From a virus, in IMG/VR virus record IMGVR_UViG_3300034101_001891, positions 1 to 39,443 of that record: a stretch of DNA of 39,443 bases; one strand, written 5' to 3'. Positions 8,854-16,397 of this stretch are shown here, in pieces (the stretch's first letter is position 1; each line of letters begins with the position of its first letter). The position numbers and the translations under genes were made by a program. The notes beneath the pieces are model-generated. The model searched no databases and had not been told where the DNA came from. It was given only the letters and a program-made list of their open reading frames with translations.

Positions 8854-9866
8854 TGATGACAGTAGAAGAAGTGTTAGCTCAGCTTAGTCCAAAGCTAAGA
8901 AAGACAGTCATGGCTGGAGATACAATTCCAGCAACACAGTATGCAGAAACACCTAGCTTTGGTTTAAACCGTGCACTCAATGGTGGACTACCATATGGTC
9001 GTCAGGTATTGGTATGGGGTTCAAAGTCTTCTGCAAAGTCCTCTCTATGCCTTCAAATGATAGGTCTAGCACAGAAGGAAGGAAAGATCTGTGCATGGAT
9101 TGATGCTGAGATGTCATATGATAAGAAGTGGGCAGAAAGTCTTGGTGTTGACTCATCAAAGCTTATTGTTTCACAGTGCCGTACGATTAATGAGATGGTT
9201 GATGTTGGAACTAACCTAATGAACGCTGGAGTTGATATAATAGTTATTGACTCTATTACATCATTGCTACCAGCAATTTATTTTGAAAAGGATTCAGATG
9301 AACTTAAGCAACTTGAAAATACAAAGCAGATTGGCGCAGAGTCAAGAGATTTTAGCAACGCTTGGAAAATGCTTAACTACGCTAATAATAAGATTAAGCC
9401 AACTATGTTGGTACTTATTAGCCAGTCTCGTAATAATATTAGTGCTATGTATACTAGCCAGCAGCCTACTGGTGGCCAAGCTACTAAGTTTTATTCTTCA
9501 ACAGTCATTAAACTTTTTTCATCAGAATCAGACAATCAAGCAATTAAAGGCAAGATTCATGTTGGAGATAAGCTCATTGAAGAAAAGATTGGTCGCAAGA
9601 TTCGTTGGGAACTCCAATTTTCTAAGACTTCTCCTGGCTTTCAGTCTGGCGAGTATGACTTTTATTTCAGGGGAGATAATGTTGGTATTGATAGCATTGG
9701 TGATCTTGTTGATACGGCTGAAATGATGGGTATTGTAGAGCGCACAGGTGCTTGGTATGTATTACCAGATGGCAGTAAGGTACAGGGTAGAGAAGGATTT
9801 GTAAATAGAGTTCGTGAAGATCTAGACCTACAAGATTCTATCAAGAATAAGATATTAGATGTCTGA
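8853..9866 (+). CDS. recA: RecA-like recombinase
   Basis: A 337-residue RecA homologue. Walker A reads GSKSSAKSS at 56-64, Walker B is DIIVIDSIT, and the DNA-binding region is LISQSRNN followed by a short loop 2 (QQPTGGQATKFY). The C-terminal portion (YDFYFRGDNVGIDSIGDLVDTAE) matches the RecA core end. It catalyses strand exchange for phage recombination and repair. One notable feature is Ala61 in place of the glycine normally preceding the Walker A lysine (Lys62). Tandem ATGs at 8853 and 8856 overlap the upstream stop; either may be used. Confidence 0.92.
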   Translation: MMTVEEVLAQLSPKLRKTVMAGDTIPATQYAETPSFGLNRALNGGLPYGRQVLVWGSKSSAKSSLCLQMIGLAQKEGKICAWIDAEMSYDKKWAESLGVDSSKLIVSQCRTINEMVDVGTNLMNAGVDIIVIDSITSLLPAIYFEKDSDELKQLENTKQIGAESRDFSNAWKMLNYANNKIKPTMLVLISQSRNNISAMYTSQQPTGGQATKFYSSTVIKLFSSESDNQAIKGKIHVGDKLIEEKIGRKIRWELQFSKTSPGFQSGEYDFYFRGDNVGIDSIGDLVDTAEMMGIVERTGAWYVLPDGSKVQGREGFVNRVREDLDLQDSIKNKILDV

Positions 9867-10041
9867 AAAATTTAAGATATTCTCAGGTAAGTTTCCTTGT
9901 AAGACATGTGGAGAAGAAGTTTTATCTTTAAGATTGTGGAAAGAAAGTGCAGACTTAACTTGGATGTGTTCTAACAAACATATATCAAAAGTACCTATTA
10001 TTATGACAAGGAAAGATTTTGAGCGAAAGAGCGGAAAGTAA
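9859..10041 (+). CDS. Small zinc-ribbon protein downstream of recA
   Basis: A 60-residue protein that overlaps recA by 8 nt. It has CKTCGEEV at residues 14-21 and, after a Trp-containing strand, MCSNKH with Cys37 and His41. The pattern is a treble-clef or zinc-ribbon fold. The remainder is basic. Function is unknown, but the tight coupling to recA suggests it acts in recombination or transcription of this gene block. Confidence 0.65.
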   Translation: MSEKFKIFSGKFPCKTCGEEVLSLRLWKESADLTWMCSNKHISKVPIIMTRKDFERKSGK

Positions 10042-10309
10042 AAGAATTGGTGCTAAGCAGCACAAAAATTCTGGACGTAATACACATAAAGGAGATGCTA
10101 CTTGGAAAAACTTTACTGTAGATTTTAAAGAATGCTCTAAGTCATTTACATTAAATAAAGATGTGTGGGCTAAGGCTGTTACAGATGCCATTAGAAATGG
10201 CAATGATCCAGCAATACTTGTTGTTCTTGGAGATGGTAATTCAAAAGTACGATTAATGATAACTGAGTTTGAAATAATGGAACAAATAATAGGAGAAGAA
10301 AATGAGTGA
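10019..10309 (+). CDS. Putative small PD-(D/E)XK endonuclease (Hjc-like)
   Basis: The start is a TTG at 10019 with AAGGAAA just upstream, giving 96 residues. The order GRNTHKGD, then VDFKE, then a Ser/Leu segment (KSFTLNKDVW) looks like the G-D...(D/E)xK core of small archaeal-type Holliday junction resolvases and related nucleases. A DFK replaces the usual ExK. A resolvase or structure-specific nuclease is therefore a reasonable inference given the flanking recA, Cas4-like and RuvC-like genes. No structural proof is available from the window. Confidence 0.5.
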   Translation: MSERAESKRIGAKQHKNSGRNTHKGDATWKNFTVDFKECSKSFTLNKDVWAKAVTDAIRNGNDPAILVVLGDGNSKVRLMITEFEIMEQIIGEENE

Positions 10310-10604
10310 ACAAACAACAATAGAAATGGTAAACGGACTATCTGAAATAGCTGAGTATATGCAGGATGAAGAGCTTACACAGGCTTTAACATTTATTGCT
10401 AAGATCATTATTAAGCCAGATATTCCTCTAAATGTAGCAACGGTAGAAATAGTCAGACTACAGGCTATAGCAGCAAAGATGGCTTTCAAGGCTACCTGGA
10501 TGGCTAATGTAGACAAAAATGACAGGGCAAAGAAGAATATTTATTATACAGCAGCAGAATCAATCAATAACTTAGTCTCAGCACTCAAATATATCATGCG
10601 CTAA
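10302..10604 (+). CDS. Hypothetical helical protein
   Basis: A 100-residue, mostly alpha-helical protein that begins 8 nt before the preceding stop, with GGAGAAG as ribosome site. It has no recognisable catalytic motif. Hydrophobic and charged residues alternate (VATVEIVRLQAIAAKMAFKA), as in a compact helical bundle. Position suggests a recombination or replication accessory protein. Confidence 0.55.
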   Translation: MSEQTTIEMVNGLSEIAEYMQDEELTQALTFIAKIIIKPDIPLNVATVEIVRLQAIAAKMAFKATWMANVDKNDRAKKNIYYTAAESINNLVSALKYIMR

Positions 10605-10606
10605 CC

Positions 10607-10615
10607 TGGTATACT
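10607..10615 (+). promoter_or_regulatory. Extended -10 promoter for the Cas4-like gene
   Basis: TGGTATACT is an extended -10 element in the 31-nt gap before the ATG at 10636. Transcription would begin near 10622, leaving a short leader with an AAAGGA ribosome site. No clear -35 is seen. Confidence 0.5.
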
Positions 10616-10635
10616 TATATAAACAAAGGAATACA

Positions 10636-11421
10636 ATGACAAAAAATTTACTAAAGCAGATCATGATTAAAGAGGTTGAGACACCAGCACAAATTGATGC
10701 ACAAGAGCTTGTAAAGGCTATTGAGGCTGGATATCTAGTTGGGCGTGAGCCTAAGCATACACAGAAGAAAACTTTTGGTCCTTCTACTATTGCTTATGGT
10801 CATGGAGAATGTCCTAGATATTGGTACCTTGCATTTGAAGGAGCAATATTTGAGGATAACTCTGATCCATATGCAGTAGCTAATATGACTAATGGAACTC
10901 TTGCTCATGGAAGAATTGAGACAGCGTTTAAGAACTCTGGTATTTCAATTGATTCAGAGTTTAAGATTTTCAATGACGATCCTCCAATTTTTGGTTATGT
11001 AGATAACTTTATTAATTGGAAGGGCGAAGAGGTTGTTGTTGAGGTTAAGACAACTAATAATGAAGTGTTTGAGTATCGTAAGCGTACAGGTAAGCCAAAG
11101 ATGGGTCACGTCGTGCAGATACTTATTTATATGAAGATTCTTAAGAAGGCAAAGGGTGTTCTTATTTATGAAAATAAAAATAACCATGAACTTCTTGTAA
11201 TTCCAGTTGAGGTAAATGATCATTACCGAAAGTGGATTGACGAAGCATTTGAATGGATGAGAGTAGTCCGTAAGTCTTGGGAAGTTAAAGAACTTCCAAC
11301 CAAGAATTACAGATCAAACTCCAAGGTTTGCAAGAACTGTCCAATCAAAAAAGCATGTGATGAAGCAGGAGCAGGCGTAGTTAAGATAGCCTCTCTGGAG
11401 GAATTGAGTGAAACTTTGTAG
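10636..11421 (+). CDS. Cas4/RecB-like PD-(D/E)XK exonuclease with Fe-S cluster
   Basis: A 261-residue nuclease. The catalytic core shows Asp123 (GYVDN), Glu136 and Lys138 (VEVKTT), then a Gln-containing helix (HVVQILIYM). Four cysteines, Cys59 (ECPRYW) and Cys232/235/241 (CKNCPIKKAC), are placed as in the 4Fe-4S clamp of Cas4 and AddB nucleases. Such phage enzymes resect DNA ends for recombination. No Cas1, Cas2 or CRISPR array is nearby, so a CRISPR role is unlikely. The gene has its own promoter and overlaps the next zinc-finger gene by 14 nt. Confidence 0.82.
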   Translation: MTKNLLKQIMIKEVETPAQIDAQELVKAIEAGYLVGREPKHTQKKTFGPSTIAYGHGECPRYWYLAFEGAIFEDNSDPYAVANMTNGTLAHGRIETAFKNSGISIDSEFKIFNDDPPIFGYVDNFINWKGEEVVVEVKTTNNEVFEYRKRTGKPKMGHVVQILIYMKILKKAKGVLIYENKNNHELLVIPVEVNDHYRKWIDEAFEWMRVVRKSWEVKELPTKNYRSNSKVCKNCPIKKACDEAGAGVVKIASLEELSETL

Positions 11422-11698
11422 CAGATGTGACAATAGGTTTGATCCCAAGGTCAGTTATCAAATATACTGCAGCCTTGAGTGCAGAGACCTTGCTACAAAA
11501 GATAAGATTAAGGAAAGATATCAAGTAACTCGTAGACAAAAAAGGAAGGGGAAGGATCGTAGATGTTTGGGCGGATGCGATACTTCTCTTTCTATTTACA
11601 ACGACTCTGGTTTTTGTGCTAACTGTAATGTAAGCAAAAAAGCAGTTGATAAAATGTTAAAAGAGATTAAGGGATTTATTGAGTATGAACAAGACTAA
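11408..11698 (+). CDS. Double zinc-finger protein
   Basis: Translation starts with GTG at 11408, with GGAGGAA upstream. The 96-residue protein has one CxxC...CxxxC finger near the N-terminus (CSRC, then YCSLEC), a strongly basic linker (RRQKRKGKDRR) and a second pair (CLGGC, then CANC). The fold suggests nucleic acid binding. It lies between two recombination nucleases. The exact role is unknown. Confidence 0.65.
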   Translation: MKLCSRCDNRFDPKVSYQIYCSLECRDLATKDKIKERYQVTRRQKRKGKDRRCLGGCDTSLSIYNDSGFCANCNVSKKAVDKMLKEIKGFIEYEQD

Positions 11699-12281
11699 GT
11701 GGGGTTTTCCAATTATGCCTAAAAGAATTTGTGCTATTGATGCTAGCACTAATAGTCTTGCATTTTCAGTTTTTGATACATTTACAAAAAGCATAGTAAC
11801 AGTGGGCAAAATTAATTTTGAAGGTAAAGATACCTATGAAAAGGTCATGGATGCAGGAAAAAAAGTAAAAGCTTTTTTTGATATATACGGTGGCTTTGAA
11901 GCAATCATTATTGAGCACACAGTATTTATGAATAGCCCTAAGACTGCTGCAGACCTTGCCTTGGTTCAAGGAGCTATTCTTGGATCAGCAGGACAAACTG
12001 GAACACAAATCATAGGTAAGGTTTCCCCAATTACATGGCAAAACTTTATTGGTAACAAAAAGATATCAAAAGAAGAGCAACTTGTGATTAGGTCTACGAA
12101 CCCTGGAAAGTCTGTTTCTTGGTACAAGTCTTACGAAAGAAACCTAAGAAAAGAAAGAACCATAAGATTTATTAATACTATTTACGATAGAACTATTAGT
12201 GATAACGATGTGGCAGATGCTTGCGGTATTGGTCATTGGGCTCTATCTAACTGGAGTAAAGCAATAGGAGTTGACAAATAA
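11685..12281 (+). CDS. RuvC-like Holliday junction resolvase
   Basis: An RNase H-fold protein of 198 residues from the ATG at 11685; starts at 11679 (TTG) or 11715 (ATG) are also possible. The active-site set is visible: Asp19 in CAIDAST, Glu77 in IIIEHTV, and Asp175/Asp178 in NDVADACGIG. This matches RuvC and related phage resolvases that cut four-way junctions before packaging. It overlaps the zinc-finger gene by 14 nt. Confidence 0.82.
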   Translation: MNKTKWGFPIMPKRICAIDASTNSLAFSVFDTFTKSIVTVGKINFEGKDTYEKVMDAGKKVKAFFDIYGGFEAIIIEHTVFMNSPKTAADLALVQGAILGSAGQTGTQIIGKVSPITWQNFIGNKKISKEEQLVIRSTNPGKSVSWYKSYERNLRKERTIRFINTIYDRTISDNDVADACGIGHWALSNWSKAIGVDK

Positions 12282-12285
12282 TACT

Positions 12286-12441
12286 ATGGCTGGTAAACTA
12301 TATACATCAGAAGTATGGCTAAAAAAAAGATTTCTTATTGATAAGAAGTCGCCAGAAGAGATTGCAAAAGAGTGTGGGGCAAGCGTAGAAACTATCTATG
12401 TTTACCTTGCTAAATTCGGATTAAGAAAGAGTAGACGATGA
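12286..12441 (+). CDS. Small helix-turn-helix protein
   Basis: A 51-residue ORF starting 4 nt after the resolvase stop. Residues 22-46 (SPEEIAKECGASVETIYVYL) form a clear helix-turn-helix with the Ala-x-x-x-Gly turn. Such minimal HTH proteins in phages bind DNA as regulators. A ribosome site is faint, and the stop overlaps the next ATG (ATGA), so translation is probably coupled. Confidence 0.65.
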   Translation: MAGKLYTSEVWLKKRFLIDKKSPEEIAKECGASVETIYVYLAKFGLRKSRR

Positions 12442-12572
12442 ATAAATTACAAAGAGTTCTTATTGGTCTAGGTGTTACGGGTGCAGTGGGTCTAACCTAT
12501 GTTGTTACAGCACTCAAGGGTATGCCAGAAGCATTTGATTGGGAAGATGACGAAGAGGAAAATAATGAGTGA
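12438..12572 (+). CDS. Small single-pass membrane protein
   Basis: A 44-residue ORF overlapping the HTH gene by ATGA. Residues 7-27 are a hydrophobic glycine-rich stretch suited to a membrane span, and the C-terminus is strongly acidic (DWEDDEEENNE). The ATG of the next gene lies within its last codons. The function is unknown. Confidence 0.55.
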   Translation: MNKLQRVLIGLGVTGAVGLTYVVTALKGMPEAFDWEDDEEENNE

Positions 12573-12807
12573 TAATTTAAATATCACGGTAGATCAAGTC
12601 AATCACCCACGTCATTATACAACAGACCCATCTGGTGTTGAGTGCATAGAGATTACACGTCATCGTAACTTTAACATTGGTAATGCCTTTAAGTATTTGT
12701 GGCGTGCAGGGCTTAAAGATGAATCAAAAACTATTCAGGACCTTGAGAAAGCAATATTCTATATCAAAGATGAAATCAATAGACTAGAGGGAAAGTATGT
12801 CAAGTGA
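12565..12807 (+). CDS. DUF3310 family protein
   Basis: From the ATG at 12565 (GAGGAAA upstream) the protein has 80 residues. It shows the DUF3310 signature: VNHPRHYT, a short spacer, GVECIEITRHRNFNIGNAFKYLWRAG, then DLEKAIFYI. This family is widespread in phages and is annotated as a nucleotide-metabolism protein; its exact reaction varies by report. It overlaps the small-terminase candidate by 11 nt. Confidence 0.8.
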   Translation: MSDNLNITVDQVNHPRHYTTDPSGVECIEITRHRNFNIGNAFKYLWRAGLKDESKTIQDLEKAIFYIKDEINRLEGKYVK

Positions 12808-13333
12808 AGAAGAGCTCGTAAAACACCTTGATGTAATGAATGATGTTGTTAGCGAATATCTAAAAGGTAGTGACCCAACGACAATCTCTAAAGAGTTAGC
12901 AATACCTAGAACACGTGTGGTTGCATACATTGATGAATGGAAAGAAAAAACATCAAATAACACTGCAATTCGTGCTCGTGCAAAAGATGCTCTCGCTGGC
13001 GCTGATGCACACTATAGCAAGCTAATATTAAAATCTTATGAAGTTATTGATGAAGCATCCATGACAAATAATCTTAGTGCAAAAACTGCTGCTATTAAAT
13101 TAGTGATGGACATTGAGTCTAAACGTATTGATATGTTGCAGAAAGCTGGATTACTTGAGAACAAAGAGCTTGCTGAAGAAATGGTTGAGATTGAGAGAAG
13201 ACAAGAAGTTCTTGTTGGAATTCTTCGTGATATTGCTTCTACTAATCCAGAAGTGAGAGATATTATTATGCAACGGCTATCTGCTATTGCAAAAGAAGGA
13301 GAAGTGATTACTGTTGTCCACGATGTTCAATGA
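12797..13333 (+). CDS. Putative terminase small subunit
   Basis: A 178-residue protein directly upstream of and overlapping the large terminase. The N-terminal third has an HTH-like segment (DPTTISKELAIPRTRVVAYIDEW), and the rest is a long helical region (MLQKAGLLENKELAEEMVEIERRQEVL). Small terminases recognise phage DNA and present it to the motor through an N-terminal HTH and a helical oligomerisation domain. Architecture and gene order support this, but no family-specific motif is seen. Confidence 0.7.
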   Translation: MSSEEELVKHLDVMNDVVSEYLKGSDPTTISKELAIPRTRVVAYIDEWKEKTSNNTAIRARAKDALAGADAHYSKLILKSYEVIDEASMTNNLSAKTAAIKLVMDIESKRIDMLQKAGLLENKELAEEMVEIERRQEVLVGILRDIASTNPEVRDIIMQRLSAIAKEGEVITVVHDVQ

Positions 13334-15095
13334 TTTCTTTGAGGTACTAAAAGAAAATCATTTTGTTGAGAAGCCTGTTGACGCAAAAACATTTGTTGAG
13401 TCACCAGACTATCTTGGGCAACCTCCACTATCTGATATACAGTATGACATAGTTGAAGCCATGAGTCAGATATACCGCAAAGAAGACGTTGTAGATATTC
13501 GTGGTGACGATGGTGAAGAATACTTTAAGAAATACACCAAGAATGAGATTATCCTGCAACTTGGCAAGGGATCTGGAAAAGACTTCGTATCTACAGTAGC
13601 ATGTGCATATGTGGTGTATAAGATGCTATGTTTGAAAGATCCAGCAGTTTACTACGGTAAGCCTGCTGGAGATGCTATTGATATCATTAACGTTGCTATT
13701 AACGCTCAACAGGCTAAAAACGTTTTCTTTAAAGGCTTTAAATCAAAGATTGAACGATCACCATGGTTTGCAGGAAAGTATAATCCAAAAGCAGACTCAA
13801 TTGAGTTTGATAAATCAATCACAGTTTACTCTGGTCACTCAGAGCGTGAATCACATGAGGGTTTGAACTTGTTTATGGCTGTACTTGATGAAATTTCTGG
13901 TTTTGCATCAGAGGTAGCAACAGGAAATGAACAAGGAAAAACTGCTGACAATATCTATAAAGCTTTCCGTGGAACTGTAGACTCTCGTTTCCCTGATCTT
14001 GGTAAGGTTGTTTTGCTTTCATTCCCAAGATATCCAGGAGACTTTATTTCTCAACGGTATGATGCAGTTATTGCTGATAAGGAAGTAGTAGAAAAAACAC
14101 ACAGATTCATAATAAATGAAGACCTGCCACACGATAACCCTGATAACTATTTTGAGATATCTTGGGATGAAGATCATATTTTGTCTTATAAGATTCCAAA
14201 AGTATTAGCATTAAAGCGTCCAACATGGGATGTAAACCCAACAAGACAGATTGATGACTTTAAGATTGCTTTTCTAACAGACCTAGGAGATGCAATGATG
14301 CGTTTCTTATGCACACCAACCTATGCATCTGATGCATTTTTTAAGCAAAAGGATAAGCTTATTAACTGTATGACCTTAACAAATCCTGTTGATAGTTTTA
14401 GAAGGTTTGCAGAAAACTTTAAGCCAGATCCAGATAAACAATACTATATACATGCTGACCTTGCACAAAAACACGATAAGTGTGCTGTTGCTATTGCTCA
14501 CGTTGACAAGTGGGTAAACATTCAGGTAATTAAAGATTATGAACAGGTAGCACCAATAGTTGTAGTAGATGCAGTAGCATGGTGGGAGCCAAAAGCAGAA
14601 GGACCTGTTAATTTATCTGAGGTAAAGCAATGGATTATTAATCTACGCAGACAAGGTTTTAATATTGGAATTGTTTCATTTGACCGTTGGCAGTCATATG
14701 ATATTCAGCAAGAGCTGAAGCAGGTAGGAATAAGAACTGATACTGTTTCTGTTGCCAAAAAACACTACGAAGATTTAGCAATGATGGTCTATGAGGAGCG
14801 TATTGCTATGCCCATGATTCCCTTGCTTCTGGATGAAATGTCAGAGCTTAAGATCATGAAGGGTAATCGTGTAGATCACCCTAGAAAGAAGTCTAAGGAC
14901 TTAGCAGATGCTGTTTGTGGGGCAGTATTTGGTGCCATCTCTCATACCCCAAAGGAAATGAATATTGAGATAGATATTCATACATGGGGATCTGCGGATA
15001 AAGTTGCAAGACAGCAGAGAGCTATGGTAGAATTGGAAGACAGGCAAATGCCTGAAGATGTCAAGAGTTTTCTTGATAACCTAAAACTAATATAA
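13314..15095 (+). CDS. terL: Terminase large subunit
   Basis: The packaging motor has about 593 residues. Its ATPase domain carries Walker A GKGSGKD at 84-90 and Walker B MAVLDEIS with Asp192/Glu193. The RNase H-like nuclease domain has Asp382 (YIHADLAQKHDKC), Asp457 (IVSFDRW) and Asp532 (KDLADAVCG). The start is uncertain: TTG at 13314 lies 12 nt after an AAGGAG site, whereas the ATG at 13323 is 21 nt away. It hydrolyses ATP to drive DNA into capsids and cuts the concatemer. Unusually, no portal gene follows; exported-protein genes do. Confidence 0.93.
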   Translation: MSTMFNDFFEVLKENHFVEKPVDAKTFVESPDYLGQPPLSDIQYDIVEAMSQIYRKEDVVDIRGDDGEEYFKKYTKNEIILQLGKGSGKDFVSTVACAYVVYKMLCLKDPAVYYGKPAGDAIDIINVAINAQQAKNVFFKGFKSKIERSPWFAGKYNPKADSIEFDKSITVYSGHSERESHEGLNLFMAVLDEISGFASEVATGNEQGKTADNIYKAFRGTVDSRFPDLGKVVLLSFPRYPGDFISQRYDAVIADKEVVEKTHRFIINEDLPHDNPDNYFEISWDEDHILSYKIPKVLALKRPTWDVNPTRQIDDFKIAFLTDLGDAMMRFLCTPTYASDAFFKQKDKLINCMTLTNPVDSFRRFAENFKPDPDKQYYIHADLAQKHDKCAVAIAHVDKWVNIQVIKDYEQVAPIVVVDAVAWWEPKAEGPVNLSEVKQWIINLRRQGFNIGIVSFDRWQSYDIQQELKQVGIRTDTVSVAKKHYEDLAMMVYEERIAMPMIPLLLDEMSELKIMKGNRVDHPRKKSKDLADAVCGAVFGAISHTPKEMNIEIDIHTWGSADKVARQQRAMVELEDRQMPEDVKSFLDNLKLI

Positions 15096-15106
15096 CAAGG
15101 AGAAAA

Positions 15107-16294
15107 ATGAATTCATTTAAGAAGATCGCCCTTGCCGTGGCTGCAGCCATGACTTTGGGCACAATGGTAGCAACACCTGCAAGTGCTAACACCATGTCAG
15201 TTGTAGCAACAACATGGAATGCATCGCTAACGCCAGCAGCGTTTGCCACACCAGCAACTGCTGGAACAGCACTAACTACTGCAATCGTACGTCCAGTACC
15301 TGCAGATAACACTATTGATAACGCTGATGTTATTAAGTTGGAAGCAACAGTCGTTGCTGGAACAAACGTAACAGCAACAGCAACTAATGCAACATTGGTA
15401 TCTGCATTGCACTCAACTGCTGCACCAGTAGGAGCATCGTCAGGTTCTTCAACCTTGACAGTTGCAACTGGTACAGGAACAACTGCAACATTCTATGTCT
15501 ATACAAAGACAACAGCAATTGGAACAGTTGTAATCACAAATGGCCCAGTAACACTTACATACTATGTACAGGGTACTGCTGGACTAATTAATAATCTATC
15601 AGTTTCTGCACCTGCTACAGGTGCTGCTGGTACAAAGCAAGACATCGTTGTAACTGCAACAGATGCTTTTGGAAACAAGGTATCTGGTAAGTCAATTACA
15701 GCAACAGTTTTTGCTTCAACAGCAGTGATGGATACAGCAACAGTAACAACTGGTGCCACACTTTCAGATTTTGGAACAGCAACCTTTAAGGCTACTCTTC
15801 CAACAACAGGAACACGCTCACTTATTACATTTGCACCAACGACATCAACAGATGCAGTTGCAGCAGCAGTAGTAGGATTAACCGCTCCAACACTTGCGCC
15901 ATTTGCAGAGATTACAGTTCGTGACCTAGTATCAGAACTTGCTGCACAGACAGCTGCTAAGGATGCAGCACTTGCTGCTAAGGCCGTGGCAGATGCTGCA
16001 GTTCTAAAGGCTGCTGCAGATGCAGTTGCTGCTAAGGCTGCTTCAGACAAGGCTCTTGCTGATGCAAAGGTTGCTGCAGATGCAGCACTTGCTGCAGCAG
16101 TTAAGGTAGAGACAGATAAGGCTGCAGCTGCTAAGCTAGCATCAGATGCTGCTCTTCTTGCTAAGGATGCACAGATTGCTAAGTTGACTGCAGATAATGC
16201 TGCAACAATTAAGTCTATGAAGGCTGCATTTAACAAGTTGGCCACTCAGTGGAACAAGAAGAATCCAAAGGCTAAGGTTGCTTTAGTTAAGTAA
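15107..16294 (+). CDS. Secreted Ig-like protein with Ala-rich coiled coil
   Basis: A 395-residue protein with an AAGGAG ribosome site. It has a classical signal peptide (basic start, hydrophobic core, cleavage after PASA near residue 27). Residues about 30-260 are beta-rich and Thr-rich, including a bacterial Ig-like stretch (DAFGNKVSGKSITATVF). Residues about 275-370 are an Ala/Lys/Asp-rich coiled coil, followed by a basic tail (WNKKNPKAKVALVK). The coding sequence is richer in GC than its neighbours because of alanine codons. The protein is presumably exported and surface-bound in the infected cell or attached to the virion. It resembles actinobacterial surface proteins, which suggests host origin. 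Confidence 0.75.
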   Translation: MNSFKKIALAVAAAMTLGTMVATPASANTMSVVATTWNASLTPAAFATPATAGTALTTAIVRPVPADNTIDNADVIKLEATVVAGTNVTATATNATLVSALHSTAAPVGASSGSSTLTVATGTGTTATFYVYTKTTAIGTVVITNGPVTLTYYVQGTAGLINNLSVSAPATGAAGTKQDIVVTATDAFGNKVSGKSITATVFASTAVMDTATVTTGATLSDFGTATFKATLPTTGTRSLITFAPTTSTDAVAAAVVGLTAPTLAPFAEITVRDLVSELAAQTAAKDAALAAKAVADAAVLKAAADAVAAKAASDKALADAKVAADAALAAAVKVETDKAAAAKLASDAALLAKDAQIAKLTADNAATIKSMKAAFNKLATQWNKKNPKAKVALVK

Positions 16295-16311
16295 CAATAA
16301 CTTAAAAGTTT

Positions 16312-16342
16312 GGGAGTCAGGAAACTGGCTCCCTTTCTTTTT
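16312..16342 (+). terminator. Rho-independent terminator
   Basis: An 8-bp stem (GGGAGTCA with TGGCTCCC, one G-U pair) with a 6-nt loop at 16320-16325 is followed by a T-rich tract at 16334-16342. It closes the replication-packaging-secreted protein transcription unit. Confidence 0.88.
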
Positions 16343-16366
16343 GCCAATATGTCTAACTGAATAATT

Positions 16367-16375
16367 TGATATAAT
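16367..16375 (+). promoter_or_regulatory. Extended -10 promoter
   Basis: TGATATAAT is a perfect extended -10 located 33 nt after the terminator. It would start transcription near 16382, close to the AGAGGAGAG ribosome site of the gene at 16398. Confidence 0.65.
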
Positions 16376-16397
16376 AGGCAAGAGGAGAGTACACCAC

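Noticed and set aside
10636-11421. Cas4-like nuclease as part of a CRISPR system
   Set aside because: No Cas1, Cas2, effector or array is present; the neighbours are phage recombination genes.
15562-16245. A 227-codon open frame on the minus strand inside the Ig-like protein gene
   Set aside because: It is a by-product of the alanine-rich GCT/GCA codons of the plus-strand gene, with low complexity and no ribosome site.
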